Shown here piece by piece: positions 15,477 through 23,630 of a stretch of DNA of 39,718 bases. The notes beneath the pieces are model-generated. The model was not told where the DNA came from, did not search any database, and worked only from the letters and a program-made list of their open reading frames with translations. The stretch's first letter is position 1. Each line of letters begins with the position of its first letter. The DNA lies in the NCBI GenBank assembly GCA_020052955.1, contig JAGVOB010000106.1, positions 1 to 39,718 on the forward strand. Reading direction: 5' to 3'. The position numbers and the translations under genes were made by a program. The stretch comes from Candidatus Omnitrophota bacterium (GTDB taxonomy: Bacteria; Omnitrophota; Gorgyraeia; VGKN01).

Positions 15477-16538
15477 ATGAAAATAATAAAAATCAGAGTA
15501 GCAATAATTATTTCTTTAGTCGTTTTTATTATAACCCCTGTTTATGCTAAAATAATCCCGCCAAAGCAACCGAGGCGATCAGAAGAGTTTAGGACTTTAT
15601 TATCAGAAGAGAAATATGAAGAAGCCTATACATTGTACGAGAAAGAGGTTACACCAATTATAAACAAAGGTAGCTTGACAGATTTCAGTTCTCAATGGAC
15701 AATTTCTGAATTCGTATATAGTCTACTTTATGAATCCAAGAGTTGTTATTACTATTATAAAAATTTAAATAAAGTGAAATTTGAACAATGGAGTAATGTA
15801 TTTTGTGATGGAGCAATTATTTTTATCGATAAATATATTGGCGCAGAGGGATTAAAAGATAAAGATGTTATGTCTGCTATGTTCTCATTATCATCTGCGT
15901 TAACATCTTTTCATAAGAACGACAAAGCCAAGACGTTATATAAGCAAGCCTTAGCAATGAGCAAAGCCTATCAATTTGACGAATTTTTGTTCAAATCATC
16001 AAATGCTTTAGCAGATTTATATATCAGAGAAAAACAATATGAAGCCGCTAAGACTACTTTAGAAGGTGTATTATCGACAGATTATTTAAACGAAGAAATT
16101 TATTCATATAAATATAAGCGGGACACAGTGTTTCAATTGGCAAGAGCTTATTATTATGAAGGAAAGCGTAATGAAGCTGATGAAATTTTCATAAAAATCT
16201 TGCAATATATGCAGAGACAATGCGAGAATACTCCTCCTCATTTTTCCTTTCCAACAGAAGAGTATTCATGGGAGCTATACCTTCTTTATTTAGAAAATAT
16301 ACAAACTATTTATAATGAGTGTGGAAGAAATAATGCTGCAAAGCTCTTATCAGAAGTTTATACTGCTTTGGCGGATTTTGAGCAAAGGATAATAATGAAA
16401 CAAGTAGCAGAGATACATTCGAATATGGGTTTAGAAGAGTGGCAAAACTTATATTACAAAGATGAAGATAAGGAGAAAGGTATAAAAGTAGATGAGATAT
16501 TTAAAAAGATATATCGTATAATTTTAGAAGAAAAATGA
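15477..16538 (+). CDS. Exported TPR-containing hypothetical protein
   Basis: A 353-residue protein with a probable signal peptide (MKIIKIRVAIIISLVVFIITPVYA, with cleavage expected after VYA). The rest is helical, with repeated pairs of helices of TPR type, for example FRTLLSEEKYEEAYTLYEKEV, KTLYKQALAMSKAYQFDEFLF and FQLARAYYYEGKRNEADEIFIKIL. It is probably periplasmic and mediates protein contacts; no enzymatic motif is visible. It starts 17 bases after aroQ and overlaps the M24 peptidase by 4 bases, so it is translated in the operon, although it splits a gene pair usually adjacent elsewhere. It may be a lineage-specific addition. Confidence 0.75.
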   Translation: MKIIKIRVAIIISLVVFIITPVYAKIIPPKQPRRSEEFRTLLSEEKYEEAYTLYEKEVTPIINKGSLTDFSSQWTISEFVYSLLYESKSCYYYYKNLNKVKFEQWSNVFCDGAIIFIDKYIGAEGLKDKDVMSAMFSLSSALTSFHKNDKAKTLYKQALAMSKAYQFDEFLFKSSNALADLYIREKQYEAAKTTLEGVLSTDYLNEEIYSYKYKRDTVFQLARAYYYEGKRNEADEIFIKILQYMQRQCENTPPHFSFPTEEYSWELYLLYLENIQTIYNECGRNNAAKLLSEVYTALADFEQRIIMKQVAEIHSNMGLEEWQNLYYKDEDKEKGIKVDEIFKKIYRIILEEK

Positions 16539-17584
16539 AAATAAAAAATAGAGTTGGTTTGCTCATCGAAAAATTGGCAGAAAAAGACCTCAATGGAATT
16601 CTAATTACAAAGGAGCAGAATGTTTCTTATTTAAGCGGTTTTACCGGCAGTGAGTCCAGCCTGCTTTTAACGGCTGGTAAGAAATTTTTTTTGACAGATT
16701 TTAGATATCTTATTCAGGCAAAGCGCGAACTAAAAGGTTTTAAGATAATTCAGACTAAAAATTCCTTTCTTAAGGACATATCCGACTTATGCAATGAGTT
16801 AAAAATAAAAAGGTTGGGTTTTGAATCTGGTAACGTAGCTTTTAAAAAATATTTAACATTAAAAAAACTTTCGCGGGGTATAAAACTTATATCTACGACT
16901 GACGCGGTTGAAAATTTTAGGAAAATAAAGACAAATGAGGAACTAAATGTAATCAAAAAGGTCGCAAAGCTTACCTTATCCTGTTTGAGTTTTATAAAAA
17001 GTAAGATTATGCCGGGAGTAAGAGAGAAAGATTTTGCGGCAACGATAGAGTATTTTATAAAAACCCACGGAGGAGATGGCCCAGCCTTTAAAACAATTGT
17101 AGCCTCTGGAAGCAATTCTGTGATGCCGCACGCAATTACATCCGGTAGGATTATCAAAAGAAATGATTCGGTTTTGATAGATTTTGGGATAAGATCTTAC
17201 GGGTATAATTCAGACTTGACGCGTATTTTCTCATTAGGTAAAATCAATACCTATTTTAGAAAAATTTATTCGATTGTGAAAGATGCACAGAGGATCGCAA
17301 TAGACTATATAAAGCCCGGCGTTAGGATTTCTGAAATAGAAATGAAGGTACGCGATTACTTGGATGAAAAAGGCCTTGAGAAATTTTTCGGGCATTCTTT
17401 AGGCCATGGCATAGGAAGGGAAGTTCATGAGTTGCCTAAAATTTCGAGAGACAATAGAGAATTATTTAAAGAGAATATGGTGTTTACCGTTGAGCCAGGG
17501 GTCTATATACCAAAATTAGCTGGATTTAGACATGAGGATATGGTGGTTGTTACTAAATATGGATGCGAGGTGTTGACGCAGTGA
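16535..17584 (+). CDS. M24 metallopeptidase, Xaa-Pro aminopeptidase type
   Basis: A 349-residue creatinase-fold peptidase. The N-terminal domain (NVSYLSGFTGSESSLLLT, FLTDFRY) is that of aminopeptidase P/prolidase, and the C-terminal pita-bread domain has all five metal ligands: D216 and D227 (VLIDFGIRSYGYNSDLTR), H291 (GHSLGHGIGREVHE), E320 (FTVEPGVYI) and E334 (RHEDMVVVT). It should remove N-terminal residues before proline using two divalent metal ions in the cytoplasm. It starts on an ATGA overlap with the TPR gene and ends in a GTGA overlap with efp; linkage to efp is widespread in bacteria. Confidence 0.92.
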   Translation: MKIKNRVGLLIEKLAEKDLNGILITKEQNVSYLSGFTGSESSLLLTAGKKFFLTDFRYLIQAKRELKGFKIIQTKNSFLKDISDLCNELKIKRLGFESGNVAFKKYLTLKKLSRGIKLISTTDAVENFRKIKTNEELNVIKKVAKLTLSCLSFIKSKIMPGVREKDFAATIEYFIKTHGGDGPAFKTIVASGSNSVMPHAITSGRIIKRNDSVLIDFGIRSYGYNSDLTRIFSLGKINTYFRKIYSIVKDAQRIAIDYIKPGVRISEIEMKVRDYLDEKGLEKFFGHSLGHGIGREVHELPKISRDNRELFKENMVFTVEPGVYIPKLAGFRHEDMVVVTKYGCEVLTQ

Positions 17585-18138
17585 TACCAACAGATGAATT
17601 TAAAAATGGGATGACCATAAAATTAGACAACGAGCTTTACACCATTATTGAATTTCAACATATAAAGCCAGGAAAAGGAGGAGCCTTTGTAAGAACAAAA
17701 CTTAGGAACCTTAAGCAAAAGACGGTGATTGAAAGAACCTTTAGAGCTGGAGAGAAGATAGAAGATGTGTATATCGAGGAGAGGACCCTTCAGTTTCTCT
17801 ATAAGGCTGGCAGCTCATACTACTTCATGGAACATGAAACGTTCGAAGAACTTATTATTGATCAGGATAAATTGGGAGAGGTGGTTAAATTTTTAAAGGA
17901 AAATCTGGAAGTCACAGGGCGTTTTTGCGAGGGTAAACTTCTGGGGGTAAATTTACCTATTTTTGTAGAATTGAAGATTGAGTATTGCGAACCTGGCTTG
18001 AAAGGTGATTCGGCAAGGAGCAATTTAAAGAGTGCTGTTCTTGAAACAAAAGCTAGTATCCTCGTGCCACTTTTTATTAAAATGGGAGAGATCATAAAGG
18101 TGGATACAAGGACAGGCGAATATGTTTCACGGTGTTAA
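17581..18138 (+). CDS. efp: Translation elongation factor P
   Basis: A 185-residue protein matching EF-P, which relieves ribosome stalling at polyproline. The three-domain layout is intact: an N-terminal KOW-like domain (TDEFKNGMTIKLDNELYTIIEFQHIKPGKGGAFVRTKL), a middle OB fold, and a C-terminal OB fold ending KVDTRTGEYVSR. The residue usually modified in the loop PGKGG is K32. Start GTG 17581 is preferred to the ORF track start 17563 because the family begins MI.T.(D/E)F and the GTG overlaps the stop of the upstream gene (GTGA), with GAGG about 9 bases upstream. Confidence 0.94.
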   Translation: MIPTDEFKNGMTIKLDNELYTIIEFQHIKPGKGGAFVRTKLRNLKQKTVIERTFRAGEKIEDVYIEERTLQFLYKAGSSYYFMEHETFEELIIDQDKLGEVVKFLKENLEVTGRFCEGKLLGVNLPIFVELKIEYCEPGLKGDSARSNLKSAVLETKASILVPLFIKMGEIIKVDTRTGEYVSRC

Positions 18139-18207
18139 TTTTTTAATAGGCTGTCACGAAAGTCGTTTGAGCCTAAATTTTTTGAGCGCAAGGGGGTTTT
18201 AGATGAA

Positions 18208-18257
18208 CCCCGCCCTTCCTAAAAAGATTCGAAATGAATAATTAGGAAAAAGCGGGG
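18208..18257 (+). repeat. Nested hairpin before accB
   Basis: CCCCGC (18208) pairs with GCGGGG (18252-18257), enclosing TTCCTAA/TTAGGAA and ATTC/GAAT around a small loop. A smaller GGGGTT/AACCCC hairpin overlaps its left side. It lies between efp and the accB ribosome binding site. No T-run follows, so it is a palindromic repeat or an RNA structure and not a classic terminator. Confidence 0.5.
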
Positions 18258-18283
18258 GAAATAAATTAAGGAGGAAGAGCGGG

Positions 18284-18727
18284 GTGAATATAAAAGAGAT
18301 TAAAGATATGATAAACCTTATGAATGAACATAATCTATCCGAGATAGAAATTGAAAAGGACGGTTTTAAAATAAAGCTAAAAAAAGAATCTAAAGCACCA
18401 TCAGAGCAAGGAAAGATTTATGTAGAACATTCAGACAAGCATCTTGATATTGGACAAAAACTAAAGGAAGAGGCAGAAAGCTCAAGGTTAATTGAGATAA
18501 AAGCCCCGATGGTGGGAACATTCTATAGCGCCCCTTCACCGGAAGCACCTTCGTATGTTAAAAGAGAAGACATTATTGAGATTGGACAGGTTATTTGTAT
18601 TGTTGAGGCGATGAAGCTTATGAATGAGATTAAGTCTGAAGTAAAAGGTAAAATAAAAGATATCTTGGTTGAGAATGGAGAACCTATAGAGTTTGGTCAG
18701 GTCTTGTTTTTAATCGAACCGCTCTAA
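18284..18727 (+). CDS. accB: Acetyl-CoA carboxylase biotin carboxyl carrier protein
   Basis: A 147-residue carrier protein. The N-terminal helix ([32 protein letters not shown]) is typical of AccB, followed by a charged linker and the biotinyl domain [25 protein letters not shown]. Biotin is expected on K111 in [12 protein letters not shown]. It carries carboxybiotin between AccC and the carboxyltransferase in the first step of fatty acid synthesis. It starts at GTG 18284 after AAGGAGG. accC follows 4 bases after its stop, so the two form one operon; the accAD carboxyltransferase is not in the window. Confidence 0.95.
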   Translation: MNIKEIKDMINLMNEHNLSEIEIEKDGFKIKLKKESKAPSEQGKIYVEHSDKHLDIGQKLKEEAESSRLIEIKAPMVGTFYSAPSPEAPSYVKREDIIEIGQVICIVEAMKLMNEIKSEVKGKIKDILVENGEPIEFGQVLFLIEPL

Positions 18728-18731
18728 AGAA

Positions 18732-20087
18732 ATGTTTTCTAAAATCCTTATAGCCAATAGAGGGGAAATAGCTGTTCGCATCATAAGGGCATGCAAGGAA
18801 TTAGGCATTAGAACGGTAGCGGTATATTCTGAGGCAGACGGAAGTTCGCTTCATGTAAAATATGCCGACGAGGCTATTTGTATCGGTACTGCCCCCTCCG
18901 CAAATAGCTATCTTAAGATTTCTAATATAATAAGCGCCGCAGAGATAACAGATGTAGATGCGATTCATCCGGGGTATGGGTTTCTGGCTGAGAATGCGCA
19001 TTTTGCTGAAATATGCGAGGAGTGTAATATAAATTTTATAGGTCCAAGTCCGCAGAGTATAAGACTTTTAGGCGACAAAATGGCAGCTAAAGAGACGATG
19101 AGAAAGACGGGTATACCCTTAATCCAGGGTAGCCTAAAGGTAATAAAAAACAAAGAAGAAGCTATTAAGACAGCCCAGAGGATAAAATATCCGGTCATAA
19201 TTAAAGCTGCTGCCGGCGGGGGTGGCAGGGGGATGAGGATAGCGCACAATGATATTACCCTGGCAGGAGCCTTAATTGCTGCTCAGGCTGAGGCAGAGGC
19301 GGCATTTGGTAATCCAGATGTATATATCGAAAAGTACATTGAAAATCCGCGTCATATAGAGTTTCAAATACTGGCTGACAAGTATGGACACGTATTACAT
19401 ATGGGGGAGAGGGATTGCTCTATACAGAGGCGCCATCAGAAGCTTGTTGAGGAGTCGCCTTCTTCAGGTATCGATCAAAAATTAAGAAAAAAGATAGGCG
19501 ATATGGCAGTAAGGGCGGCAAAGGCGGCTAATTATACGAACGTTGGAACGGTTGAATTTCTTTTAAATAAGGATAATTCTTTTTACTTTATGGAGATGAA
19601 TACAAGAATACAGGTAGAACATCCCGTAACGGAAATGGTTACGGGGATAGATTTGATAAAAGAGCAGATTAGGATTGCTGCCGGCGAAAGGTTAAATTTT
19701 AATCAGGATGATATAAAAATAAGCGGCCACGCTATCGAATGCAGGATCAATGCAGAAGATCCAAATAACGGTTTCATACCGTCTCCTGGCAAAATAGAAA
19801 TTTTACATCTTCCCGGAGGTTATGGCATTAGGGTGGATACGCACGTATACCCAGGATATTTTATACCCTCCCATTATGATTCTCTCTTAGCGAAGCTTAT
19901 AGCATATGGTAAGACTAGACAGGAAGCCATTAAGAAGATGCAAAGGGCGCTATATGAGTTTGTAATCGAGCCCATTAAGACGACCATACCTTTACACATA
20001 AGAATTTTGAATGACCCTATATTTTTAAGAGGGCAGGTAGGTACTAATTTTATAGAGTCTTTTGTTGAAGAGACACAAAAAGTTTGA
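18732..20087 (+). CDS. accC: Acetyl-CoA carboxylase biotin carboxylase subunit
   Basis: A 451-residue ATP-grasp enzyme of normal length that carboxylates biotin on AccB with bicarbonate and ATP. Landmarks are [24 protein letters not shown] at the N-terminus, the glycine loop [13 protein letters not shown], the [12 protein letters not shown] and [16 protein letters not shown] segments, and [23 protein letters not shown]. Four bases separate it from accB. The Asp23 gene begins 10 bases after its stop, which gives the common accB-accC-asp23 order. Confidence 0.96.
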   Translation: MFSKILIANRGEIAVRIIRACKELGIRTVAVYSEADGSSLHVKYADEAICIGTAPSANSYLKISNIISAAEITDVDAIHPGYGFLAENAHFAEICEECNINFIGPSPQSIRLLGDKMAAKETMRKTGIPLIQGSLKVIKNKEEAIKTAQRIKYPVIIKAAAGGGGRGMRIAHNDITLAGALIAAQAEAEAAFGNPDVYIEKYIENPRHIEFQILADKYGHVLHMGERDCSIQRRHQKLVEESPSSGIDQKLRKKIGDMAVRAAKAANYTNVGTVEFLLNKDNSFYFMEMNTRIQVEHPVTEMVTGIDLIKEQIRIAAGERLNFNQDDIKISGHAIECRINAEDPNNGFIPSPGKIEILHLPGGYGIRVDTHVYPGYFIPSHYDSLLAKLIAYGKTRQEAIKKMQRALYEFVIEPIKTTIPLHIRILNDPIFLRGQVGTNFIESFVEETQKV

Positions 20088-20097
20088 GGAGATACAA

Positions 20098-20466
20098 ATG
20101 CTAGAAAAGGACAAAAAAACAGAACTCGGGGTTATAAAAATACATAACAATGTAATTGCGCAGATAGCAACAATTGCATCAAAAGAGGTTGAGGGGGTAG
20201 TAGACATAGAAAGGGGTTTTGTATCCAATTTTTTGGAGTCTATATTTGGAAAATCTATTTTTAATAGAGGTGTAAATGTAGAAACTTTTGAGAATGACGT
20301 AAAGATAAATATATCCGTGGTTGTGGAGTATGGCTCTAGTATTCCTCTTGTAGCAACCAGGGTTCAAGAGAGTATAAAATCTGCCATAGAAAAGATGTCG
20401 GGCCTGAGTTTAATTGAGGTCAATGTTAATGTAAAAGAGGTTAAGTCAATTAAAAAAGTCAAATGA
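20098..20466 (+). CDS. Asp23/Gls24 family protein
   Basis: A 122-residue protein of the Asp23 (alkaline shock) family: LGVIKIHNNVIAQIATIASKEVEGVVDIERGF, then DVKINISVVVEYGSSIPLVATRVQESIKSAIEKMSGLSLIEVNVNVKEV. These cytoplasmic proteins polymerise or bind near the membrane via an AmaP anchor, and one such anchor is the next gene. The ATG at 20098 is chosen over the ORF track start because GAGGAG lies 5-6 bases upstream and the earlier part overlaps accC. Placement right after accC is conserved in many bacteria, although the reason is not known. Confidence 0.88.
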   Translation: MLEKDKKTELGVIKIHNNVIAQIATIASKEVEGVVDIERGFVSNFLESIFGKSIFNRGVNVETFENDVKINISVVVEYGSSIPLVATRVQESIKSAIEKMSGLSLIEVNVNVKEVKSIKKVK

Positions 20467-20685
20467 AACCCATCCGCCACAGAACTTTGGCGGATTCATT
20501 GAAAAAGTATATCCCTCGCCTAAGTACTTGTAAATTTTTGAGCTTCGCTCTAAAATTTACTGCGTAGGCTTCGCCCCGAGGAATTCAAAGAATTCCCGGG
20601 ACTAAGTCCTTGAAATCACCTGCCGAAGGCAAGTGATTTCTAAGGGGGATTAATTCCGACAAATCCTTGACACAAAGTGTCAAGG
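20467..20685 (+). repeat. Intergenic string of short palindromes
   Basis: The 243-base gap between the Asp23 and AmaP-like genes holds at least four hairpins in a row: ATCCGCC..GGCGGAT, GTAAATTTTTGAGC/GCTCTAAAATTTAC, GAAATCACCTGCC..GGCAAGTGATTTC, and CCTTGACAC-aaa-GTGTCAAGG. It ends with the 18-nt leader repeat shared with aroQ. No coding potential is seen. The first hairpin recurs near 27266. Confidence 0.6.
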
Positions 20686-20703
20686 GTGTCGTCATTAAGG
20701 AGG
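20686..20703 (+). repeat. 18-nt leader repeat carrying a Shine-Dalgarno (AmaP-like copy)
   Basis: Second exact copy of GTGTCGTCATTAAGGAGG, placing AAGGAGG 6 bases before ATG 20710. See the copy at 14959. Confidence 0.7.
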
Positions 20704-20709
20704 AAGTCC

Positions 20710-21303
20710 ATGTCAGTTTTTAGCGGCATTGTTTTAACGTTTTACACATTTGTCTTTATGTTTTTAGGGTCTTTGCTTATAGCCTATGCATTGCATCTAA
20801 AACAGATAATAGACCTTACCGCCATATTTGACTATGTGCGCAGTATTCCAAACCTTTGGTTTACATCGGGAGGGGTAGGCTTACTTATGATATTTATAAG
20901 CTTGTCTGTCTCAAAACTTGCCCTTACGAAGTTTCAGCGGGAAAGAACCATAGCGTTTTTAAATCCGGACGGACAGGTTACTATTTCTCTCTCTGCTATA
21001 GAGGATTTTATAAAGCGCATTTCAGCTAATTTAAACGAAATTAAAGAATTGCGCCCTCATGTTAAAGCCACTAGAAAATTTATAGACATTTCTTGCCGCA
21101 TAACTTTGTGGTCAGATACAAATATACCCGATGCTACTGAAAAAATACAAACCCTAATAAGAACAAAGGTTCAAGAAATGTTAGGGGTTGAGGAGCAGGT
21201 AATGGTGAAGATTCATGTCGTAAAGATAGTTCACAGAGAGGTGCATAAAGAAAAAAATCAGGAGTCGGGCACACCTTTCAGGAGTTATGATTTCAGGGCG
21301 TAA
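20710..21303 (+). CDS. AmaP-like membrane anchor of Asp23-family proteins
   Basis: A 197-residue protein with two N-terminal membrane helices (IVLTFYTFVFMFLGSLLIAYAL and LWFTSGGVGLLMIFISLSVS), followed by an Asp23-like domain (VTISLSAIEDFIKRISANL, ITLWSDTNIPDATEKIQTLIRTKVQEML). This is the layout of AmaP, the alkaline shock response membrane anchor. It probably tethers the Asp23 protein encoded 243 bases upstream. The ATG at 20710 is preferred to 20677 because of the AAGGAGG 6 bases before it; the upstream codons are repeat DNA. Confidence 0.83.
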   Translation: MSVFSGIVLTFYTFVFMFLGSLLIAYALHLKQIIDLTAIFDYVRSIPNLWFTSGGVGLLMIFISLSVSKLALTKFQRERTIAFLNPDGQVTISLSAIEDFIKRISANLNEIKELRPHVKATRKFIDISCRITLWSDTNIPDATEKIQTLIRTKVQEMLGVEEQVMVKIHVVKIVHREVHKEKNQESGTPFRSYDFRA

Positions 21304-21312
21304 TATATTATA

Positions 21313-21417
21313 GGGCTTCACAAAAATCGTTCTTCGATTTCACTCAGGACGAATACTGAGCAAAGTCGAAGTATCGTTTCGCCCTTAGCCCGAAACATAA
21401 TTTTGTGAAGGGCTTCG
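21313..21417 (+). repeat. Large inverted repeat before phosphofructokinase gene
   Basis: Outer arms CTTCACAAAA (21316-21325) and TTTTGTGAAG (21401-21410) enclose about 75 bases that contain a second hairpin (CTCAG/CTGAG within TTCGA...TCGAA). The inner phrase AGTCGAAG with CTCAGGACGAA is of the kind dispersed in many uncultivated bacterial genomes, and related words appear at about 26070 and 35725. It lies between the AmaP-like gene and the AGGAGG site of the phosphofructokinase gene. Confidence 0.6.
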
Positions 21418-21438
21418 TATATTAAACTAGGAGGTAAA

Positions 21439-22470
21439 ATGGTGAAAAAAATTGGACTCTTAACAGGCGGCGGAGACTGCCCGGGTTTAAATCCTGTAAT
21501 AAGAGCGGTTGTAAGAAAGTGCCTCGAATATAATGTGGATGTTATTGGCATAAAGAATGGATGGAAAGGCCTTATTGAAAACAGCACTATAAAACTGGAT
21601 TTCCAATCTGTATCAGGCATATTGCCCAAGGGTGGGACAATTTTGGGAACCTCAAGGACAAATCCTTATAAAAAAGAAGAACATTTGAAAAGTTTGCATG
21701 AAAATTATAAAAAATTAGCCATAGATGCGCTTATTGCCGTAGGAGGCGAAGATACTCTCGGCGTCGCCGACAAACTGTTTAAGGAAGGTATTAATGTAGT
21801 GGGTGTGCCAAAGACTATAGATAACGATCTTTCATGCACCGATTATGCATTTGGTTTTGATACGGCATTAAACACTGCAACTGAAGCTATTGACAGGTTA
21901 CATACAACTGCAGAGAGCCATCATAGGATTATGGTTGTAGAGGTTATGGGCAGGCATGCCGGCTGGATTGCGGTTGAAGCCGGCATAGCGGGCGGGGCCG
22001 ATATAATTCTTATACCAGAAATCCCCATAGACATGGAAGAGGTTATAGGACTTATAAAGAAGAGGCATGATAGAGGAAAAACCTTTAGTATAGTAGTCGT
22101 GTCAGAAGGAGCCAAGTTTGGGAACAAGGATTTAGTAACTCAGGAGGAAAAGCTTGATGAATTTGGCCATATAAGGCTTGGCGGAATAGGGGATATTCTG
22201 GCAAGGTTGATAGAGAACAAAACCGGATATGAGACAAGAGTGACCGTTCTTGGCCACATTCAGAGAGGCGGTACGCCTACGGCATTTGACAGAGTGCTCG
22301 GGACGCGCTTTGGAGTAAAGGCAGTTGAATTGGCTATAGCTGGTAAATTCGGGCAGATGGTAAGCCTTCAGGGCAATAAGATAATAGCTGTTCCGCTAAG
22401 CAGCGCTATCAGCGAATTGAAAACCGTAGATTTGGAACTTTATAACATTGCGAAGGTATTTTTCGGATGA
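21439..22470 (+). CDS. 6-phosphofructokinase, predicted PPi-dependent
   Basis: A 343-residue phosphofructokinase of family A. Substrate-binding motifs are intact: LLTGGGDCPGLNPVIRAVV, PKTIDNDLSCTDYAFGFDTA with the catalytic Asp, EVMGRHAGWIA, and LGHIQRGGTPTAFDR. Two positions that separate phosphoryl donors are of the PPi type: GGEDT puts Asp at 105 (Asp104 of PPi enzymes, Gly in ATP enzymes) and PKTIDND puts Lys at 125 (Lys124, Gly in ATP enzymes). It should therefore use pyrophosphate in a reversible step of glycolysis. It starts after AGGAGG and overlaps gmhA by 4 bases, linking fructose phosphate supply to the sedoheptulose/heptose branch. Confidence 0.9.
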   Translation: MVKKIGLLTGGGDCPGLNPVIRAVVRKCLEYNVDVIGIKNGWKGLIENSTIKLDFQSVSGILPKGGTILGTSRTNPYKKEEHLKSLHENYKKLAIDALIAVGGEDTLGVADKLFKEGINVVGVPKTIDNDLSCTDYAFGFDTALNTATEAIDRLHTTAESHHRIMVVEVMGRHAGWIAVEAGIAGGADIILIPEIPIDMEEVIGLIKKRHDRGKTFSIVVVSEGAKFGNKDLVTQEEKLDEFGHIRLGGIGDILARLIENKTGYETRVTVLGHIQRGGTPTAFDRVLGTRFGVKAVELAIAGKFGQMVSLQGNKIIAVPLSSAISELKTVDLELYNIAKVFFG

Positions 22471-23033
22471 AAGCCAAGATAAAAAATATTATTGAAAATA
22501 GTTGCCGGGTGAAAAAAGAGTTATTTGAACGGGAAGTAATTAATATCTTAAAGGCCGTTCATATGTTGACGCGGTGTTTGAAAAAGGGTTGCAAGGTAGT
22601 TCTTTTTGGAAATGGGGGCAGTGCGAGCGATTGCCAGCATATAGCCGCAGAGCTTATGGGGAGGTTTTATCACGATAGAAGACCGTTACCCGCTATATCC
22701 CTGACAACCGATACTTCTCTATTGACAGCCATTAGTAACGATTACGAATTTAGCAGGTCTTTCTCCCGACAAGTAGAGGCAATCGGGCAAAAAGGAGATA
22801 TTGCAATAGGAATATCAACTAGCGGAAACTCAAAAAACGTTATCGAAGCTATAAAAGCGGCAAATAAAAAAGGGCTTAGCACCATTGTGCTTACAGGCAA
22901 AGACGGTGGAAAGCTGGCTAGGATAGCGCAATTAGCCATAAAAGTTCCATCCAAAGACACCCCTCGCATTCAGGAAGCCCATATAATGATTGGCCACATA
23001 ATCTGTCAGCTGATAGAAGAAGCATTCTTATGA
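22467..23033 (+). CDS. gmhA: Phosphoheptose isomerase (SIS domain)
   Basis: A 188-residue SIS-fold protein that turns sedoheptulose 7-phosphate into D-glycero-D-manno-heptose 7-phosphate, the first step of LPS heptose synthesis. Signatures are VVLFGNGGSASDCQHIAAELMGRF, SLTTDTSLLTAISNDY, and IGISTSGNSKNVIEAIKAAN, with the metal/active-site IQEAHIMIGHIICQLIE near the C-terminus. It overlaps the phosphofructokinase gene (ATGA). rfaE2 lies about 115 bases downstream, separated only by a repeat element that starts 1 base after the stop codon. Confidence 0.93.
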   Translation: MKAKIKNIIENSCRVKKELFEREVINILKAVHMLTRCLKKGCKVVLFGNGGSASDCQHIAAELMGRFYHDRRPLPAISLTTDTSLLTAISNDYEFSRSFSRQVEAIGQKGDIAIGISTSGNSKNVIEAIKAANKKGLSTIVLTGKDGGKLARIAQLAIKVPSKDTPRIQEAHIMIGHIICQLIEEAFL

Positions 23034-23034
23034 A

Positions 23035-23132
23035 GCTCCACGGCTTAACAGCCGTGGTTTCTGACTTTTCGGTCTTCCGCTCATGGAGCGGAATCCCACC
23101 CGTCCGCCAAAGGCGGACTGGGTGTGGGATAA
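23035..23132 (+). repeat. Second copy of the GCTCCACGGCTTAACAGC element
   Basis: This element shares GCTCCACGGCTTAACAGC and GTGGTTTCTGACTTTT with the 14610 element, and both end with ACTGGGTG near GATAA. Its stem is perfect (CCACGGC/GCCGTGG), and its middle carries CTTCCGCTC/GAGCGGAA and GTCCGCC/GGCGGAC hairpins that the shorter copy lacks. It fills most of the gmhA-rfaE2 gap. No clean flanking duplication is visible here. Confidence 0.72.
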
Positions 23133-23147
23133 AATTAAGCCTAATAT

Positions 23148-23630
23148 ATGGTAGTCGCGCAGAGCAATCTTAAACGTATTTTAGCTCTCTTAAGAAAGAG
23201 AAATAGAAAGATAGTTTTTACGAACGGGTGTTTTGATATATTACATTCGGGGCACATTAAATATCTTGAATCGGCAAAAAAGAGAGGGGATATTTTAATA
23301 GTAGGAATAAACAGCGATCTTTCCGTAAGGAAAATAAAGGGTGAATCCCGGCCCATATTCAGCCAGAAGGATAGGGCTTATATATTATCGGCTCTTAAGG
23401 CTGTGGATTATGTTATCATTTTTAACGATAGAACCCCTTTGAAGCTTATAAAGACGATTAAGCCGGATCTTCTTGTAAAAGGCGGAGACTGGAGCATAAA
23501 CGAGATTATAGGCGGGAAATTTGTAAGCTCATACGGAGGGAAGGTTGTTAGCGCTCCTTATCTAATGGGGTACTCAACTACAGGAATTTTAGAGAGAATA
23601 TATAATGGGATCAAAAAGACGAAGACTTGA
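23148..23630 (+). CDS. rfaE2: D-glycero-beta-D-manno-heptose 1-phosphate adenylyltransferase
   Basis: A 160-residue nucleotidyltransferase corresponding to the C-terminal domain of HldE. The cytidylyltransferase-fold HXGH signature is VFTNGCFDILHSGHIKYLESAKKRG. It is followed by NSDLSVRKIKGESRPIFSQKDRA, LVKGGDWSINEIIG and the C-terminal GYSTTGILERI, all as in RfaE2. It makes ADP-heptose and belongs with gmhA. The kinase half (rfaE1/hldA) and the gmhB phosphatase are not seen in the window. Its ribosome binding site is weak. Its 3' end overlaps the thiD2 gene by 26 bases. Confidence 0.92.
   Translation: MVVAQSNLKRILALLRKRNRKIVFTNGCFDILHSGHIKYLESAKKRGDILIVGINSDLSVRKIKGESRPIFSQKDRAYILSALKAVDYVIIFNDRTPLKLIKTIKPDLLVKGGDWSINEIIGGKFVSSYGGKVVSAPYLMGYSTTGILERIYNGIKKTKT

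Noticed and set aside
20666-20685. TTGACA as a -35 box before the AmaP-like gene
   Set aside because: It is one arm of the palindrome CCTTGACAC-aaa-GTGTCAAGG and no -10 box is placed suitably.
23034-23147. TPP riboswitch upstream of the thiamine genes
   Set aside because: The conserved CTGAGA and ACCTGATC words of the thi element are absent; the gap is filled by a palindromic repeat.
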